Origin: Exserohilum rostratum
Taxonomy: Eukaryota; Ascomycota; Dothideomycetes; Pleosporales; Pleosporaceae
Length of the DNA: 64,000 nucleotides
Direction of reading: 5' to 3'
Assembly: GCA_026367775.1 (NCBI GenBank)
Contig: CP111155.1
Coordinates: 620,001-684,000, forward strand
Part shown: piece by piece, positions 1-10,320 of the stretch
How positions within the stretch are numbered: the stretch's first letter is position 1
Layout of the letters: every line of letters starts with the position of its first letter
Notes under the pieces: generated by a model
Databases searched by the model: none
Told to the model about the DNA's origin: nothing
What the model saw: the letters and a program-made list of their open reading frames with translations, nothing else
Position numbers and translations under genes: made by a program

Positions 1-1
1 G

Positions 2-196
2 AGTGGACTAAACCGATTCAGACACACATCCATTAGCCTTAAGACTAAACCCAAGTTCTGGTCCGGAGGCAAAGATAAGGATGGAAGCGCCGACGAGCAC
101 CACCATCCACCAGATACTCCGACGCAAGATACACCAGACAAGGATGGCAGAAATCGCTTCAGCCTAGGGCGCAAAAAGAGCACTTTCAAGTTTTAG
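2..196 (+). CDS. C-terminal end of an unidentified protein (cut by window start)
   Basis: Reading frame 2 is open from the first base to a TAG at 194-196 and gives the last 64 residues of a protein whose body lies outside the window. The tail is hydrophilic, rich in Lys, Asp, His and Pro, and ends in a basic cluster (GRKKSTFKF). The run of charged residues and the 3' UTR-like T-rich DNA that follows support real coding sequence. I do not recognise the family, and no domain is visible in this part. Confidence 0.5.
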   Translation, partial: SGLNRFRHTSISLKTKPKFWSGGKDKDGSADEHHHPPDTPTQDTPDKDGRNRFSLGRKKSTFKF

Positions 197-924
197 AGAA
201 AGGAAAAGAAAAAAGAAAAGAAACGGGTGCTCTTACTTCTTCTTGTCAACCATGGGTCTGTGTGTCGTTTGTGTCGTGTGGAACTGGCTCAGGGTTGCTT
301 TTTTTTCTTCTTATCTTCTCTCTTCCAAAGTCATGGCCAGAGATCCGACTTTATGTTGAGAGACATTTTTGAGCGTTGTGAAAGTCTCGTTTTTTTTCTT
401 GGTCTACTGAAGACAGCAAGGATAGAAAGGATGCGTGATCCATCGCTTTTTACTTTACCAACGCATTTTTTTTTCTTCTTCTTCATCTTTTGCATAGGGG
501 GTTTATGTGTGTATGTATGCATATATGTACGTGTCAATTTCCTCCAGGAGACACAAGAACCCAGAAGGAGCGGTGTAATGTAGCTGGCTAGCTAGGTGGC
601 TTAGCCTCCATTTTTCTTTATGGCAGTGTTTCCTTTGATAGCATACAACATTTGCACCCCAAAGTCACTACCAACAGTGTCAAGTTTGGGAGAAAAGAAT
701 CATATTGAAACTACCACAACTGCAACAAAAAAACTCCTAAGCTGCTAGATTGCATCTAATACAGCGCGAATCAAGAAGCCGAAAACGCCTACCACAGCGC
801 CATGCCGAGTGACATCAATATTATATGTATATATAGTATAAAAACCAGACCAACGCCGCCAGCCCCCAGAGTTTGTGCTTGCTAAATGCCATGCAAAAGT
901 CATTTCGTCAACGTCATTCAGCAT
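197..924. other. gene-free spacer, T-rich
   Basis: Lies between the ends of two convergent genes and so holds both 3' UTRs. Several T tracts occur at 299-309, 391-400 and 466-475. The open frames here are low-complexity reads through those tracts. I see no other feature. Confidence 0.6.
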
Positions 925-2172
925 TCAGACACGGATACCTGCGCCAGATCCCCACCTCAGCTTCCTCAAGCCCAGCCCTGTGCTCCGCATGCCGGATGCA
1001 GCTTCCTTGCCACAACGACCAGCGTCAGCAGCACCAAACTGCCCCATGGCCTCTGCATGGCCGGCCTCTTTACCAACGACATAACCAGCTGAAAAGCCAA
1101 TGGCGCTCACGAGAACCACCACACCAGCGCTCACAACCCAGGTGAGCAGCGTCGGGCTGATTTCCTCAATCAGCGGGCCAGTCTTGCGCACCTTCTTGAC
1201 TGCGCGACGGTCTTTACTGCTGCTCCGTGCGCTGACCAAAGGTGGATTTGTCTTGCGCTTGGGTTTCTCGGACGGGCTGCTACTGACACTGCGCGGTGAC
1301 GAAGCGGCCTCCTCAGGTATGTTGCCCAAAGCTACAGACTCTGGGACCATCCGGAGCGAGGAGGGATCGACCCGACTGGATGAGGGTGGAGCTGTGCGTG
1401 TTTGACCTGGTTTGGGTAGCCCTCGTACCGCTGCAGCAGCAGATAGCAAGGTCGACAAACTGGCGCGCAGAGCTTCGTCATGGTCGGGCTGGTAGTTGGG
1501 AGCTACGGCGTTGAAGGGAGTGTGTTGGGGATAAGAGTGCTGTCGCTGCCCCGCTGGTCTCGCAGTTCGACGGGGCGTGTATAACGTGCCGGAGTGCGAT
1601 CGGATGGCTTGTTGGCTGTTTGGGTGCGAGAAGGCGTTTGGCCGTGGCTGGAACTCGCGCCGCGTAGAGCGTGGATAGTTCACAGCAGTTGCGTTCTCGT
1701 CTTCCTCATCGTCTTCTCTTTCCGACATAGTCTCTGAAGACGCGACTGACTGTGGACTTCGAGACGGGAACTCGTGCTTGAGCAGAGAGGGACCGACGGC
1801 TTCGTTCGAAGACGTCATGACGCGGTCCGACTCGCTTTCGCTCTCTTCATACTCTTCCTGGCTGCTGTTCCCGCCTGCTGCAGTAACCCGGTGTCCGGTT
1901 CCTACCGAGAACTGACCGCCGCCCCTTGAGCGTCTGTTTGGTCGCCTGTGTAGCCTTGAGTCGTGCTGTACTGTGAGACCGGTAGTGATGATCTCGTCAG
2001 CCACAGAGGACAGTGAGGTCGACGAAGGGCCCGATGCGATATCGATCCATGATTCTGTAGCGGTTATTAGCTGGGGTTGGATACATGGGTGCGGTAGGGA
2101 GTGGAGAAGGGAGATCAACGTACCCTCTGGGCGCTGCCTGGAAGACGATGCGACGGGGCGCGAAGATACCAT
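925..2172 (-). CDS. serine-rich single-pass membrane protein, fungal, function unknown
   Basis: Model: exons 2124-2172 and 925-2054, 392 aa. The intron (2055-2123, 69 bp) has GTACGT, a CTAAT branch site and a CTACAG acceptor. I chose the ATG at 2172 because its context (AAACCATGG) is strong; an in-frame ATG at 2247 is possible. The protein opens with a conserved-looking SWIDIAS block, followed by a long disordered Ser/Arg/Glu-rich region with an acidic stretch (EEYEESESESD). A block DHDEALRASLSTLLSAAAA resembles a short amphipathic helix. One hydrophobic helix lies at about residues 322-346, followed by a 44-residue tail. The layout fits a tail-proximal anchored membrane protein. The family is not recognised and no enzymatic motif is visible. 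The intron length is a multiple of three and it contains no in-frame stop, so retention would add 23 residues without breaking the frame. Confidence 0.75.
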   Translation of the reverse strand: MVSSRPVASSSRQRPEGTLISLLHSLPHPCIQPQLITATESWIDIASGPSSTSLSSVADEIITTGLTVQHDSRLHRRPNRRSRGGGQFSVGTGHRVTAAGGNSSQEEYEESESESDRVMTSSNEAVGPSLLKHEFPSRSPQSVASSETMSEREDDEEDENATAVNYPRSTRREFQPRPNAFSHPNSQQAIRSHSGTLYTPRRTARPAGQRQHSYPQHTPFNAVAPNYQPDHDEALRASLSTLLSAAAAVRGLPKPGQTRTAPPSSSRVDPSSLRMVPESVALGNIPEEAASSPRSVSSSPSEKPKRKTNPPLVSARSSSKDRRAVKKVRKTGPLIEEISPTLLTWVVSAGVVVLVSAIGFSAGYVVGKEAGHAEAMGQFGAADAGRCGKEAASGMRSTGLGLRKLRWGSGAGIRV

Positions 2173-3760
2173 GGTTTGGTCTTGACGATGTGTTTCTTCA
2201 ACACCTCCAAACTGACGGCCTGGTCGCGGTGGCCGATGGTCGTGCATCGTATCAAGAAGCCAAGTAGCAACAGAGACGTCGGGGTCGTCTTTATAAGCTT
2301 GGACCCTATGGCGATAGGTGGTGGGGAGATGCGCGCGCAAGTGGGCCCAAGGGTCGTTCCGACTCGGGGTCTTTGTTAGGACTGGCGATATTCAAGCGAC
2401 GACGCAGTAGGACCAAGGCAGATACGGCAACTGCAGAAAAGTGGACCGCGAAACAGAGGAGCGCAGAAGGGGGGCTCTGGAGGCCTCTGGCTCTGCCGTG
2501 CTGTCGCTGTAGTCGCTGCAGGCGCAGCACGAGATAAGGCTAGGTTAATGAACGTGCTTACGCTACGGCTGCTTCCCCAGCTTGCGCACGGTCGGGGCCT
2601 CAAGGTGGTCTCGGGTTATGGCCTTTGCGGAACCTAAGGGTCTCAATCAAAACGATGACTGAATGTGGATTCAAAAGGAGAAGAAGCAAACCGGAATGCA
2701 TTTGACAAGAGCATTCAGCCGCCTGTTCCTGGCCTCGTGTCCCCGTGTGCTGGCGTATGACCATTGGCAGTGCGTGTGTCGGAGATGGGCGAATCAAACG
2801 CTGCTCGCCCACCTGCCCCCTTTGAGGTCGTGGGGTCTGGGCATGCGCACCTGCCTATATACGAGACATGCGCATGTACATCTGGATGTCGTCTGCCGCC
2901 AGAATCATGGCTTTTTGAGACATCCAGTAAGCTTTCAAACCTTCGCTTTACGAGCAACTCTGTAACTTTCCATATCGTTGCCGCGCGACGCGTGCTTTGG
3001 GCTTGCTGTTGAGATGCGACATCTATCACGTCATCATGCTGCTGATAGTCACGTGATATGTCACTTGCTGCGATCTTGCCAAGTTTCTAAACAACACACG
3101 CTGGCAACGACTAGGGTTCCCAGGCAGTCCTCAAGCACCAGGATACTTGTACTTCCGAGCGAATAGCCAGTGGAGTGATGATGAATGCACTCCCAACTAT
3201 TGGACTTCTACAACTAAGTTCAACGCCAAGGCAGTGGGTACACCGGAAGAAAGCATTACGAACTATACCCGCCACCTTGAACATGAATAAGAAGAGAGGA
3301 ATATTCATAAAAGATGAGTCTCTACTATAGAAGAACTCATTCATGAGATTTATCTTAGCAACTACTGCTAGCAGTGATAAACAATTATAGAAGCTACGTG
3401 AACAAAGAATACAACCAATGGAGTACGCAAAGGACAAAGTACCCACGGCCGATGAGCTCGAACGTCGTTCGGATACTCAAAACTAATTTGAAGCTAAGAA
3501 TGACATCCCTATACATGATGGTGATGATAATGACGCCGCAGGCCATTTGAATGCGCGCCCGTTTGCCGAAAAAGCCAACCTCATGGTGTACAAGTGCGCG
3601 ACGCCGACGCCGACACGATGCTGAAAGTATGCAACTCGCCGAGTTGTGCATTCTCGTCCGCGCATGTTTATTGCAGACCCAGAGCCGAACCCATGGCTTC
3701 TATGAAAATCCAAGACCCGCCAGAAACACGTGAGACCCATCCAGACCACCTCATTACCCT
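2173..3760. other. intergenic, promoter of the membrane protein gene
   Basis: This 1.6 kb lies between the start of the minus-strand membrane protein gene and the stop of the mannosyltransferase gene. A CACGTG E-box sits near 3050. The short open frames overlap on both strands and have no start context or splice logic. No gene is supported. Confidence 0.5.
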
Positions 3761-5206
3761 TTAGTTCTTCTTCTTCTCGTCCTTCTTCTTCTTCTTGCCC
3801 TTAAACAGGTCCGAAAGGCCGTCCTTGAACTTCTCCCATGGGGTCCTGTTGAGGTGGTTGCTGAGTTCGCGGTACTTGTACATCTCGGCCCAGCAATCAC
3901 GACCCCATTCGCAGCCAGCCATATTGACTAGGAAGTCGCGGTCCTTCTCCTGATAATGGATGTCAGGATCGTCGCCCTTCTCACCACAGGCGCCTGGTGG
4001 GAAGCTCATGATTTGGCGCTGCTGGATAAACGCCACATGTGGGCGAATCCAAGGCTGGTTTTGGTACATGTACTCGAATGCATCCTGCTCCTTGTGTTCC
4101 CATTCCATGTGTTTTTGCTCATAGCCAACAGGGTCCCACCAGATGTCGAGCAGCCTGTCGGTCCACACGCTTCTCTTCACCATGAATGAGCCCAGGTTGA
4201 AGCCACCGCAATCCTGGGGTACCAGCATGTTTACCGACTCGACCTTGCCGTCACCCACTGGTGAGCGTGTTTCGGGGTCGAGGTATTCGTCTGTCAGAGG
4301 GTGTGTAATGTTGAGGGGGTTGTATACGTTGATGTCGCGGTATGTAACGTCTCGCAGTTGCTTGAAAACGTGCTTCTGTAGAGAGTACGTTGGCTCCATG
4401 ATAAAAGTGTTGGTGTCCAACCACCAGAACCTGTGTCGTGTGAGCGCTTGCTGTACCGCTTCTGCAGTGTACGTACCATTCAGCATGCGGGTATTTGCGC
4501 ATGGCATTGCGAATTGTGTCAACCTTCTCCCAGCTCTCTCTCCATTCGTGTGCATAGCGCTTCTTAGTGCTCATGTCTACAATCTCCAGTTCATAACCCC
4601 AGTTCCTGGTGTATTTCTTCTTGTTCTTGACGCTGTCGCGCTCAATGGCCCATTCGCGAGGACCCTTCCATTCCATGACACCACCGCCCTGATTTGCGGC
4701 CAGGATAACCACGTATTTGCTGCCGCCGCCGAACCATGCAGACCGTCTGTACGCTCGACGTATAGCTGTAGATGTCAGGACCAACCGCTCAATGGTAGAA
4801 CCAATGACTTACGTGAGTTGAAGTTCCAAAAGAACATCATAAATAAAACTAAAAACAAGACCATGAATCGCTTTCGCAAACGCCACAGTCCCCAAGCAAG
4901 GTTGTTGAGGGTTTGCGTAAACCTGTTGCCCTGAGACCGTCCTCGGCCTAGTTTTTCCTTCTCGCCATGATTGAAGGGCAGACTCATGGATATGCGGCGA
5001 AAGTGTTTGCCAAAGAAACCCTGGCTTCTGGGAGTAAATGCAGGGTAGCCTTTGACCTCCGCACTTCGGGCCTGAGCCGATGCCCAGGTAACATTATGTG
5101 ACGACGAGCCGTTGGCGAACGGGCTGTTCCGGCCGCTGTTGTCGTAGGGTGTGCTCAGCCCTGGACTCGACCACCCGCCGGGCTGCGGCGACGAAGACCT
5201 GGACAT
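3761..5206 (-). CDS. MNN10: Golgi alpha-1,6-mannosyltransferase subunit, GT34 (Mnn10-like)
   Basis: Exons 4813-5206, 4477-4765 and 3761-4430 (introns of 47 and 46 bp, both GT...AG) give 450 aa. It has the type II Golgi layout: a Ser-rich cytosolic N-terminus, one anchor at about residues 113-129 (VLFLVLFMMFFWNF), then the GMA12/MNN10 catalytic domain. The metal-binding DxD-like motif is in WFWWLDTN around D233 and is interrupted in the DNA by the second intron. Downstream family blocks include DCGGFNLGSFMVKRS and the WWDPVGYEQKHMEWEHKEQ segment. In yeast, Mnn10 belongs to the M-Pol II complex that extends the alpha-1,6-mannan backbone of N-glycans. The C-terminus is a Lys-rich tail. Mnn11 is a related alternative, but overall order and length favour Mnn10. 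Confidence 0.88.
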
Positions 5207-7293
5207 TTCGAAGCCTGGGGTACCAGGTATAGTGGGCAGGCCTTCACCCAGGGAGCGGCCTGAGAGACCGCTGGTTGTGCCGAGTCTACTTTGCGTTTCG
5301 GCACTGTTTGGGAGGTTAAGGTTGGATGGCGCCTGCCTCGCAGCAGATGAGCGCCTTCTCCGTTGGCCAGCGGAAGCGGAGAAGGAAGATTGGGAAGCCA
5401 GCGTGACGTTATCGGGGTGGGTGGGCGGCGCGGGTTATGCAGGAGGCGCTCTCACGTGGCTCGCTGTGACAACAAGCCCGTGAGGGAGGATTGCGGGAGC
5501 GATTCGGAGGCAGGAGTCTAGCACAGCGCGGTCGTTTTGTATTACAGGACAGCTGGCGGGTCTGGTCGAGAAGCGGGAGCAAGGTGGTCGAACTTTGTAG
5601 CCGAAGGGCGTGTCGCACTATGGAAAAATTTCGAAAGAGTGCTGCTTCAATCGCAATGGAAAGAAAGACGGAGAGAAAGGAAATTATTGCGCTCCAGCAC
5701 GCGAGGTAGGGCGGCGGGAAGAAAGGAGTTTCTGCGATAGCCAAATTGCTGTCGAGTTCGCTGCTTGGCAGTACACCTGAAAGGGAGGGCCACTAACCGG
5801 GCTAGACCTCCCCACTTCGCATGCCGCAGAGTCGCTGGTTTGAGCCTCCACGCAGTTGCACAGCGACCATCCCAACGACGCAGAGGATTTATAGACGTGC
5901 CAGGAAGCCGTTGATGCTCCACGGCTGAGTGCAGCTGGTGGAGGCTGAAGGCTGGCGCGCCGTTGAGCCGTTCTCATGGCATCATGCAATGGCTGGAAAA
6001 GGTTATTTAAATAACCCGTATCGAGATAGATGCAGGGACATGGCTTGTCGAGATACGAGCAGTATTGACGCCTAGAAGCCACAGTGCGCCTGTCAATGTC
6101 GCAGGGTATTTTTTGACGTTTGTCACGTGCCGTGGCGCGCTGCTGTGTCGCCGTCTGCATGCCCTTTGAGATCAATGTGCATGCAGACAGTACTGACTGC
6201 ACCGCAGCATAGGGCGTACAGACACGCGAACCGGAGGATTCTACCAGGCGCGTGTACCTGGGCGCACTGTGCGCTACAGAGACCAGTGTATGCCTGCGAT
6301 GGTGGCGGGCATGTATGTAAGTAATCAGCTCATAGAACGGTCAGCATTCTAGAACCATGACCTGCTGACACGAGACTTGAGCACAACCTGCCGCTCCGCT
6401 CCGCACCGCACCGCAATCTGGGTCTCTGCCATGAACGTTTTATGGGCATTTCAGAGTTCAAAAGGCCTGGCAGCAACCCTTGGAGCATGAAGGCCCTTTC
6501 TGGACGACCCCGGATAGCACGGTGGGCTAGCGCCTTCTTGGCGGCGCCTTCATCGCCAATCGTTGCGGCTTCTTGGGCGAGGTCTGGCGCTTGAGAACGT
6601 CGCCTGCCCATCTGACTGGCTCACTGGAATATTCTGCTCAACACGACATGGAGCTACACATCTGGAGCGTCTCAGATGTCGCATAGAGTTGTACATTTTC
6701 CACGCCAGCGAATCCAGGGCGGTTATTGAGCCTCAAGCCCGCAATCATGGCGCTCAATATGAAGCAGCTCCACCTGGTGGCTCCAATCATCTTCATCCGG
6801 GACCTGTGGACAACGCCTGCTCCCACCGATGAGCTTTGACTCATTGAGACGTGGCTCGTCGTCCTGGTGTATGATAGGCCAGCATACAGATCAAGGTCAA
6901 AGAGCTATGCGTAATATGGTATGGCAGTGGTTTGCCAGGTAGGCGGCAAAGCCCTCAAAGCCCGTCAAAAGATCCGGGGTCGCGTGTCCGTACAGCAGCC
7001 TCACCGTCCTCCTTTCTGCGTGCTTTTAGTTTCTTCATTGCCTCTTTAACACTTTCCTTACGTTCGACCGTCGCCGCTTTGTCTTGTTTTGTTCAATTGC
7101 GTTGTTCACCATCACGTACGTAACAGGCACCGAGCCTCGCCAGCACCAAACAATAGCGGCAACAATAGCAACGCCACTTAATAGTCTCGCATTCACCTTA
7201 ACATCGATATACACCACCAAAAGGTACTAATTTGAACACGTTCTTTGAGTGCAACATATTTCTACAAAAAAACACCGACGAACAACGCCAACA
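5207..7293. other. divergent intergenic region
   Basis: This 2.1 kb separates two divergently transcribed genes. CACGTG boxes occur near 5453 and 6123. A pyrimidine-rich stretch and repeated CAACA/CACCA motifs precede the downstream ATG, as is usual for fungal 5' UTRs. The open frames are short and inconsistent. A tRNA-like B-box at about 5835 was examined and rejected. Confidence 0.5.
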
Positions 7294-10200
7294 ATGAATT
7301 CATATGGCCAACCGCCGCTGAGGCCACTACCACCGTCGACCGATAATACTGGATACCCATCACAAAACGAGCGATACGCACAAGATGAGCGAGAGGAACA
7401 GATATTGGTGCATTTTGACGATGACTCTGACGGAAACACAATACATGAGCGCCAGACGTGGCAAGTGGAGCCCAACATTGGAGTACAACGAACAGTCACG
7501 AAGCGCAATTCGCGGTCTTTCACAGGACGCATGACACGGCAGAGGAGTAGGAGGATAGAGTTACGGAGTCGACCGGGCAAACCTGGCATCACTGTCGACA
7601 CAAGTTTCACACGACACAGGGGAGAGGAGCCACATCAGGTTTTCCCACGGGATTCAGAAAGAAGCACTGGCTCCCTCCGCAAGTCACCATGGTTTGGACT
7701 AGGGAGGAATTCGACCAAAAACAAGGGCTTGGGCATCAGCAAGGGCACGCCACAACCGGAACACATGCATCAAAAGAAGCGGAGCATTGATCAGAACGAC
7801 ATCAACACTGCTACATCCATGGCCTCGAGCAACAAGTCTTGGCAGGAAATCTCCCCTTGGGACAGACGCATCCCGATAGGAATATCCGTCCCTACCGACA
7901 GCATATCCGACTTTAGCACACTCCAAGCAAACCGGCCTCGTGCTGGAAGCGACAACACGCTTGTAACCCCTAGTATCATCATCACGCCTGCAGCAGTGAA
8001 GTCGGTTTGGTCGCCCGATACACCCTACACGGAATCGGACTACACACCAAGCATCTATTCTCGCTATCAGTCAACCTTTGCCAACTCCAACGTCCCACCA
8101 GTACCTGCTCTCCCTGCCGGAGTATCCCAAGGAAACAGCTCCAACAACAACAACGAGCGTAGGCATTCTACCCACATCAGGAATGACACGCTCGATTCTG
8201 CTGGAACTGCGTTCGAAGAAGACGATGACACAAGGCGAAAAGATCGCATCATGTCTAGCAGCACCGTATTTGAAGAGGATGTTACACCATTGACTGAAAA
8301 GAATGCCGAGAATTCGTTGGCTATTGACACGTCAATGGTACCCACTCCACGGCGGTCACAAGGATGGTGGAACGTTATCACGACACCATTCGTTGCAACG
8401 CCCAAGTCAGCAACCTGGCCAGAATCTGCAACAAATGGCGAAAGGACGCCAGATGTGCCAAAGGTACCCGTTCAGTATGGCATGAACAAGGTGGAGATCA
8501 GGGATGCTCCACAATTTCATTCGATGGCGGCTTCAACATCCAGTCCTTCAGTGAGGTCTGAGCCTGAGAAGTCAATCGATCACCAAACACCACCCGAGCC
8601 TCATCGAGCCGTTACATCCCCTGGATCAACAATGTCTGCATCGCCAGTGGTCGGTACAGCAGCTATTGGAACTGTCTTGATGCCTCGCCAGGTCCAGGAA
8701 CCACAGCAGATCAATGTCAATATTGAGTTGCAAGACAGGCGGCCGTTGCCGGAGAGCCAGCCGATCAGGGCCAATTATCCACCAGCTATACAGCAAGTGC
8801 ACATCTCAGCGCCAGCAGCACAACCACATGCCATCACATCTTCTACGACAAACGCCAATAGTTCGTCGCAACACTTGCCGGTGTTTGCTCCGCCTCCAAA
8901 GGCCGCCCAAAAGGGCTCGCACTGGAGCTACGACAACGGTAGCCGTTCCAGTTCCCACGCATCTTCTCCAGATCTCAAAGGACGTAAGAAGCACCGCAAA
9001 GTGTGTGACATAGCAAGCATGTGGCCATTTGGAAAGAAGAAATCCCAGAACCATAATGGTGAAGGCAAGGAGAAGAAAAAGAAGCGGGGAGTGTGCTTCT
9101 GGGGATGCTGCTGTTGTCTGGTCTTTTTCATACTGCTGGCCATCATCATCCCGGTGGTTGTAGTAGTGACAAGGAGAAGCCACAACGATAACAAGCCCAC
9201 AGCAACGCAGCCCAGTGGTGATGTTGGGAACAAGTGGCTCAACCGGACAGATTATCCACCTATGCCTGTTGGTATTTTGACCATTGCACAACCTGAAGTG
9301 GTGGAAGAAGAGAGCGGTTGCGTGGCGCCTACCACACTATGGAGCTGTGCACTGCCAAAAGAACTGCAGCAATCTGTTGCACCAAACAAGCCGGATCAAC
9401 CCAACTTCAAGATTGAAATTACGTTCGAAAATGGTAGTGCCGCAGAGTTGCCAAAGTCTCAACGCGCAAAGAGAGCCGCGAACCCAGTATCAGCTGGAGC
9501 TTTCATTCGGTCTCTACTTCAACCGCGCGCTGCACCCTCGCCGTCCCCTGCACCTCCATCGGCTGCAGATATGAGTTTCATAGGCCAGACGACAGACGGC
9601 AACTCGGCTCCATTCGATGGTGAAGAGACTGGCTTGTTCATCAGCATGAAAGATCCTTCTGCCAGTGCACCGCGTCTGGCGAAGCGTGTCGATCCAAACG
9701 ACCCTACCAATATTACTGCTGTAATTCCTCCACCCATGTTGGCTTCCGATGGAACTGCAGCGCCTGCCAACCTGCTTCCATACCCTTCTGCACAGCCCCT
9801 GAGACTGTACAACCGAGGAAAAGACAACGAGCATTACGGTTTTTACAACTACTTTGATCGCTCAATCTTCCTCAAGCAGATCAACGGCACCAACCGTGGC
9901 GGAAACCCAGCAGACACTGATGGAGGAAGTACCAAGGATGCCGCCAAGCTGAGATGTACCTACTCACAGACACGGTTCCTAGTACAGATTTGGACGCGCA
10001 GCAAAGACAGCAAGCCACTGCTGCAAAAGTCCACTTCTGGTGGCACGGATGCGTTTAAGCGACCGGGTACCTTTCCTTACCCAGTCACCATTACAATTGA
10101 CCGCCACGGCGGAGATCCTGCGAAGAAAAATCTCTACTGTTATGAGATGGAGGATGACGGCACGATCAAGGATGAAGATTCAAAAAAGTCTTTTCAGTTT

Positions 10201-10320
10201 GAAGATCGAGCCTTCGGAGGCAATCTGGTCAGAGGAACCCAAGGCCAAGGGGACGTCAGTGGGCCCATTGATGGTGGAACTGGCGGTTGTCGTTGTCAGT
10301 GGCAAAACTGGCTCAACTGA
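7294..10320 (+). CDS. large single-pass membrane protein with Cys-rich membrane entry, function unknown
   Basis: An uninterrupted 1008-residue frame. I start at the ATG at 7294 (context CCAACAATGA) rather than the in-frame ATG at 7249. About 590 residues of disordered, basic, Ser/Pro-rich sequence come first, including an RPGKPGITVDTSF block. Then come a Lys cluster and a cysteine cluster (CFWGCCCC), running directly into a hydrophobic helix at about residues 600-626. The remaining about 380 residues should face the outside or lumen. They carry N-glycosylation sequons and an ordered C-terminal portion with YGFYNYFDRSIFLKQING, LRCTYSQTRF and a final GGCRCQWQNW. The juxtamembrane Cys run is typical of palmitoylated anchors, which is an inference. 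I know homologues only as uncharacterised fungal proteins. Confidence 0.8.
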   Translation: MNSYGQPPLRPLPPSTDNTGYPSQNERYAQDEREEQILVHFDDDSDGNTIHERQTWQVEPNIGVQRTVTKRNSRSFTGRMTRQRSRRIELRSRPGKPGITVDTSFTRHRGEEPHQVFPRDSERSTGSLRKSPWFGLGRNSTKNKGLGISKGTPQPEHMHQKKRSIDQNDINTATSMASSNKSWQEISPWDRRIPIGISVPTDSISDFSTLQANRPRAGSDNTLVTPSIIITPAAVKSVWSPDTPYTESDYTPSIYSRYQSTFANSNVPPVPALPAGVSQGNSSNNNNERRHSTHIRNDTLDSAGTAFEEDDDTRRKDRIMSSSTVFEEDVTPLTEKNAENSLAIDTSMVPTPRRSQGWWNVITTPFVATPKSATWPESATNGERTPDVPKVPVQYGMNKVEIRDAPQFHSMAASTSSPSVRSEPEKSIDHQTPPEPHRAVTSPGSTMSASPVVGTAAIGTVLMPRQVQEPQQINVNIELQDRRPLPESQPIRANYPPAIQQVHISAPAAQPHAITSSTTNANSSSQHLPVFAPPPKAAQKGSHWSYDNGSRSSSHASSPDLKGRKKHRKVCDIASMWPFGKKKSQNHNGEGKEKKKKRGVCFWGCCCCLVFFILLAIIIPVVVVVTRRSHNDNKPTATQPSGDVGNKWLNRTDYPPMPVGILTIAQPEVVEEESGCVAPTTLWSCALPKELQQSVAPNKPDQPNFKIEITFENGSAAELPKSQRAKRAANPVSAGAFIRSLLQPRAAPSPSPAPPSAADMSFIGQTTDGNSAPFDGEETGLFISMKDPSASAPRLAKRVDPNDPTNITAVIPPPMLASDGTAAPANLLPYPSAQPLRLYNRGKDNEHYGFYNYFDRSIFLKQINGTNRGGNPADTDGGSTKDAAKLRCTYSQTRFLVQIWTRSKDSKPLLQKSTSGGTDAFKRPGTFPYPVTITIDRHGGDPAKKNLYCYEMEDDGTIKDEDSKKSFQFEDRAFGGNLVRGTQGQGDVSGPIDGGTGGCRCQWQNWLN

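Noticed and set aside
5800..5880. tRNA-like B-box GGTTTGAGCC
   Set aside because: The flanking bases do not form a T-stem, and no A-box or acceptor stem fits on either strand. On the minus strand the candidate anticodon loop lacks U33.
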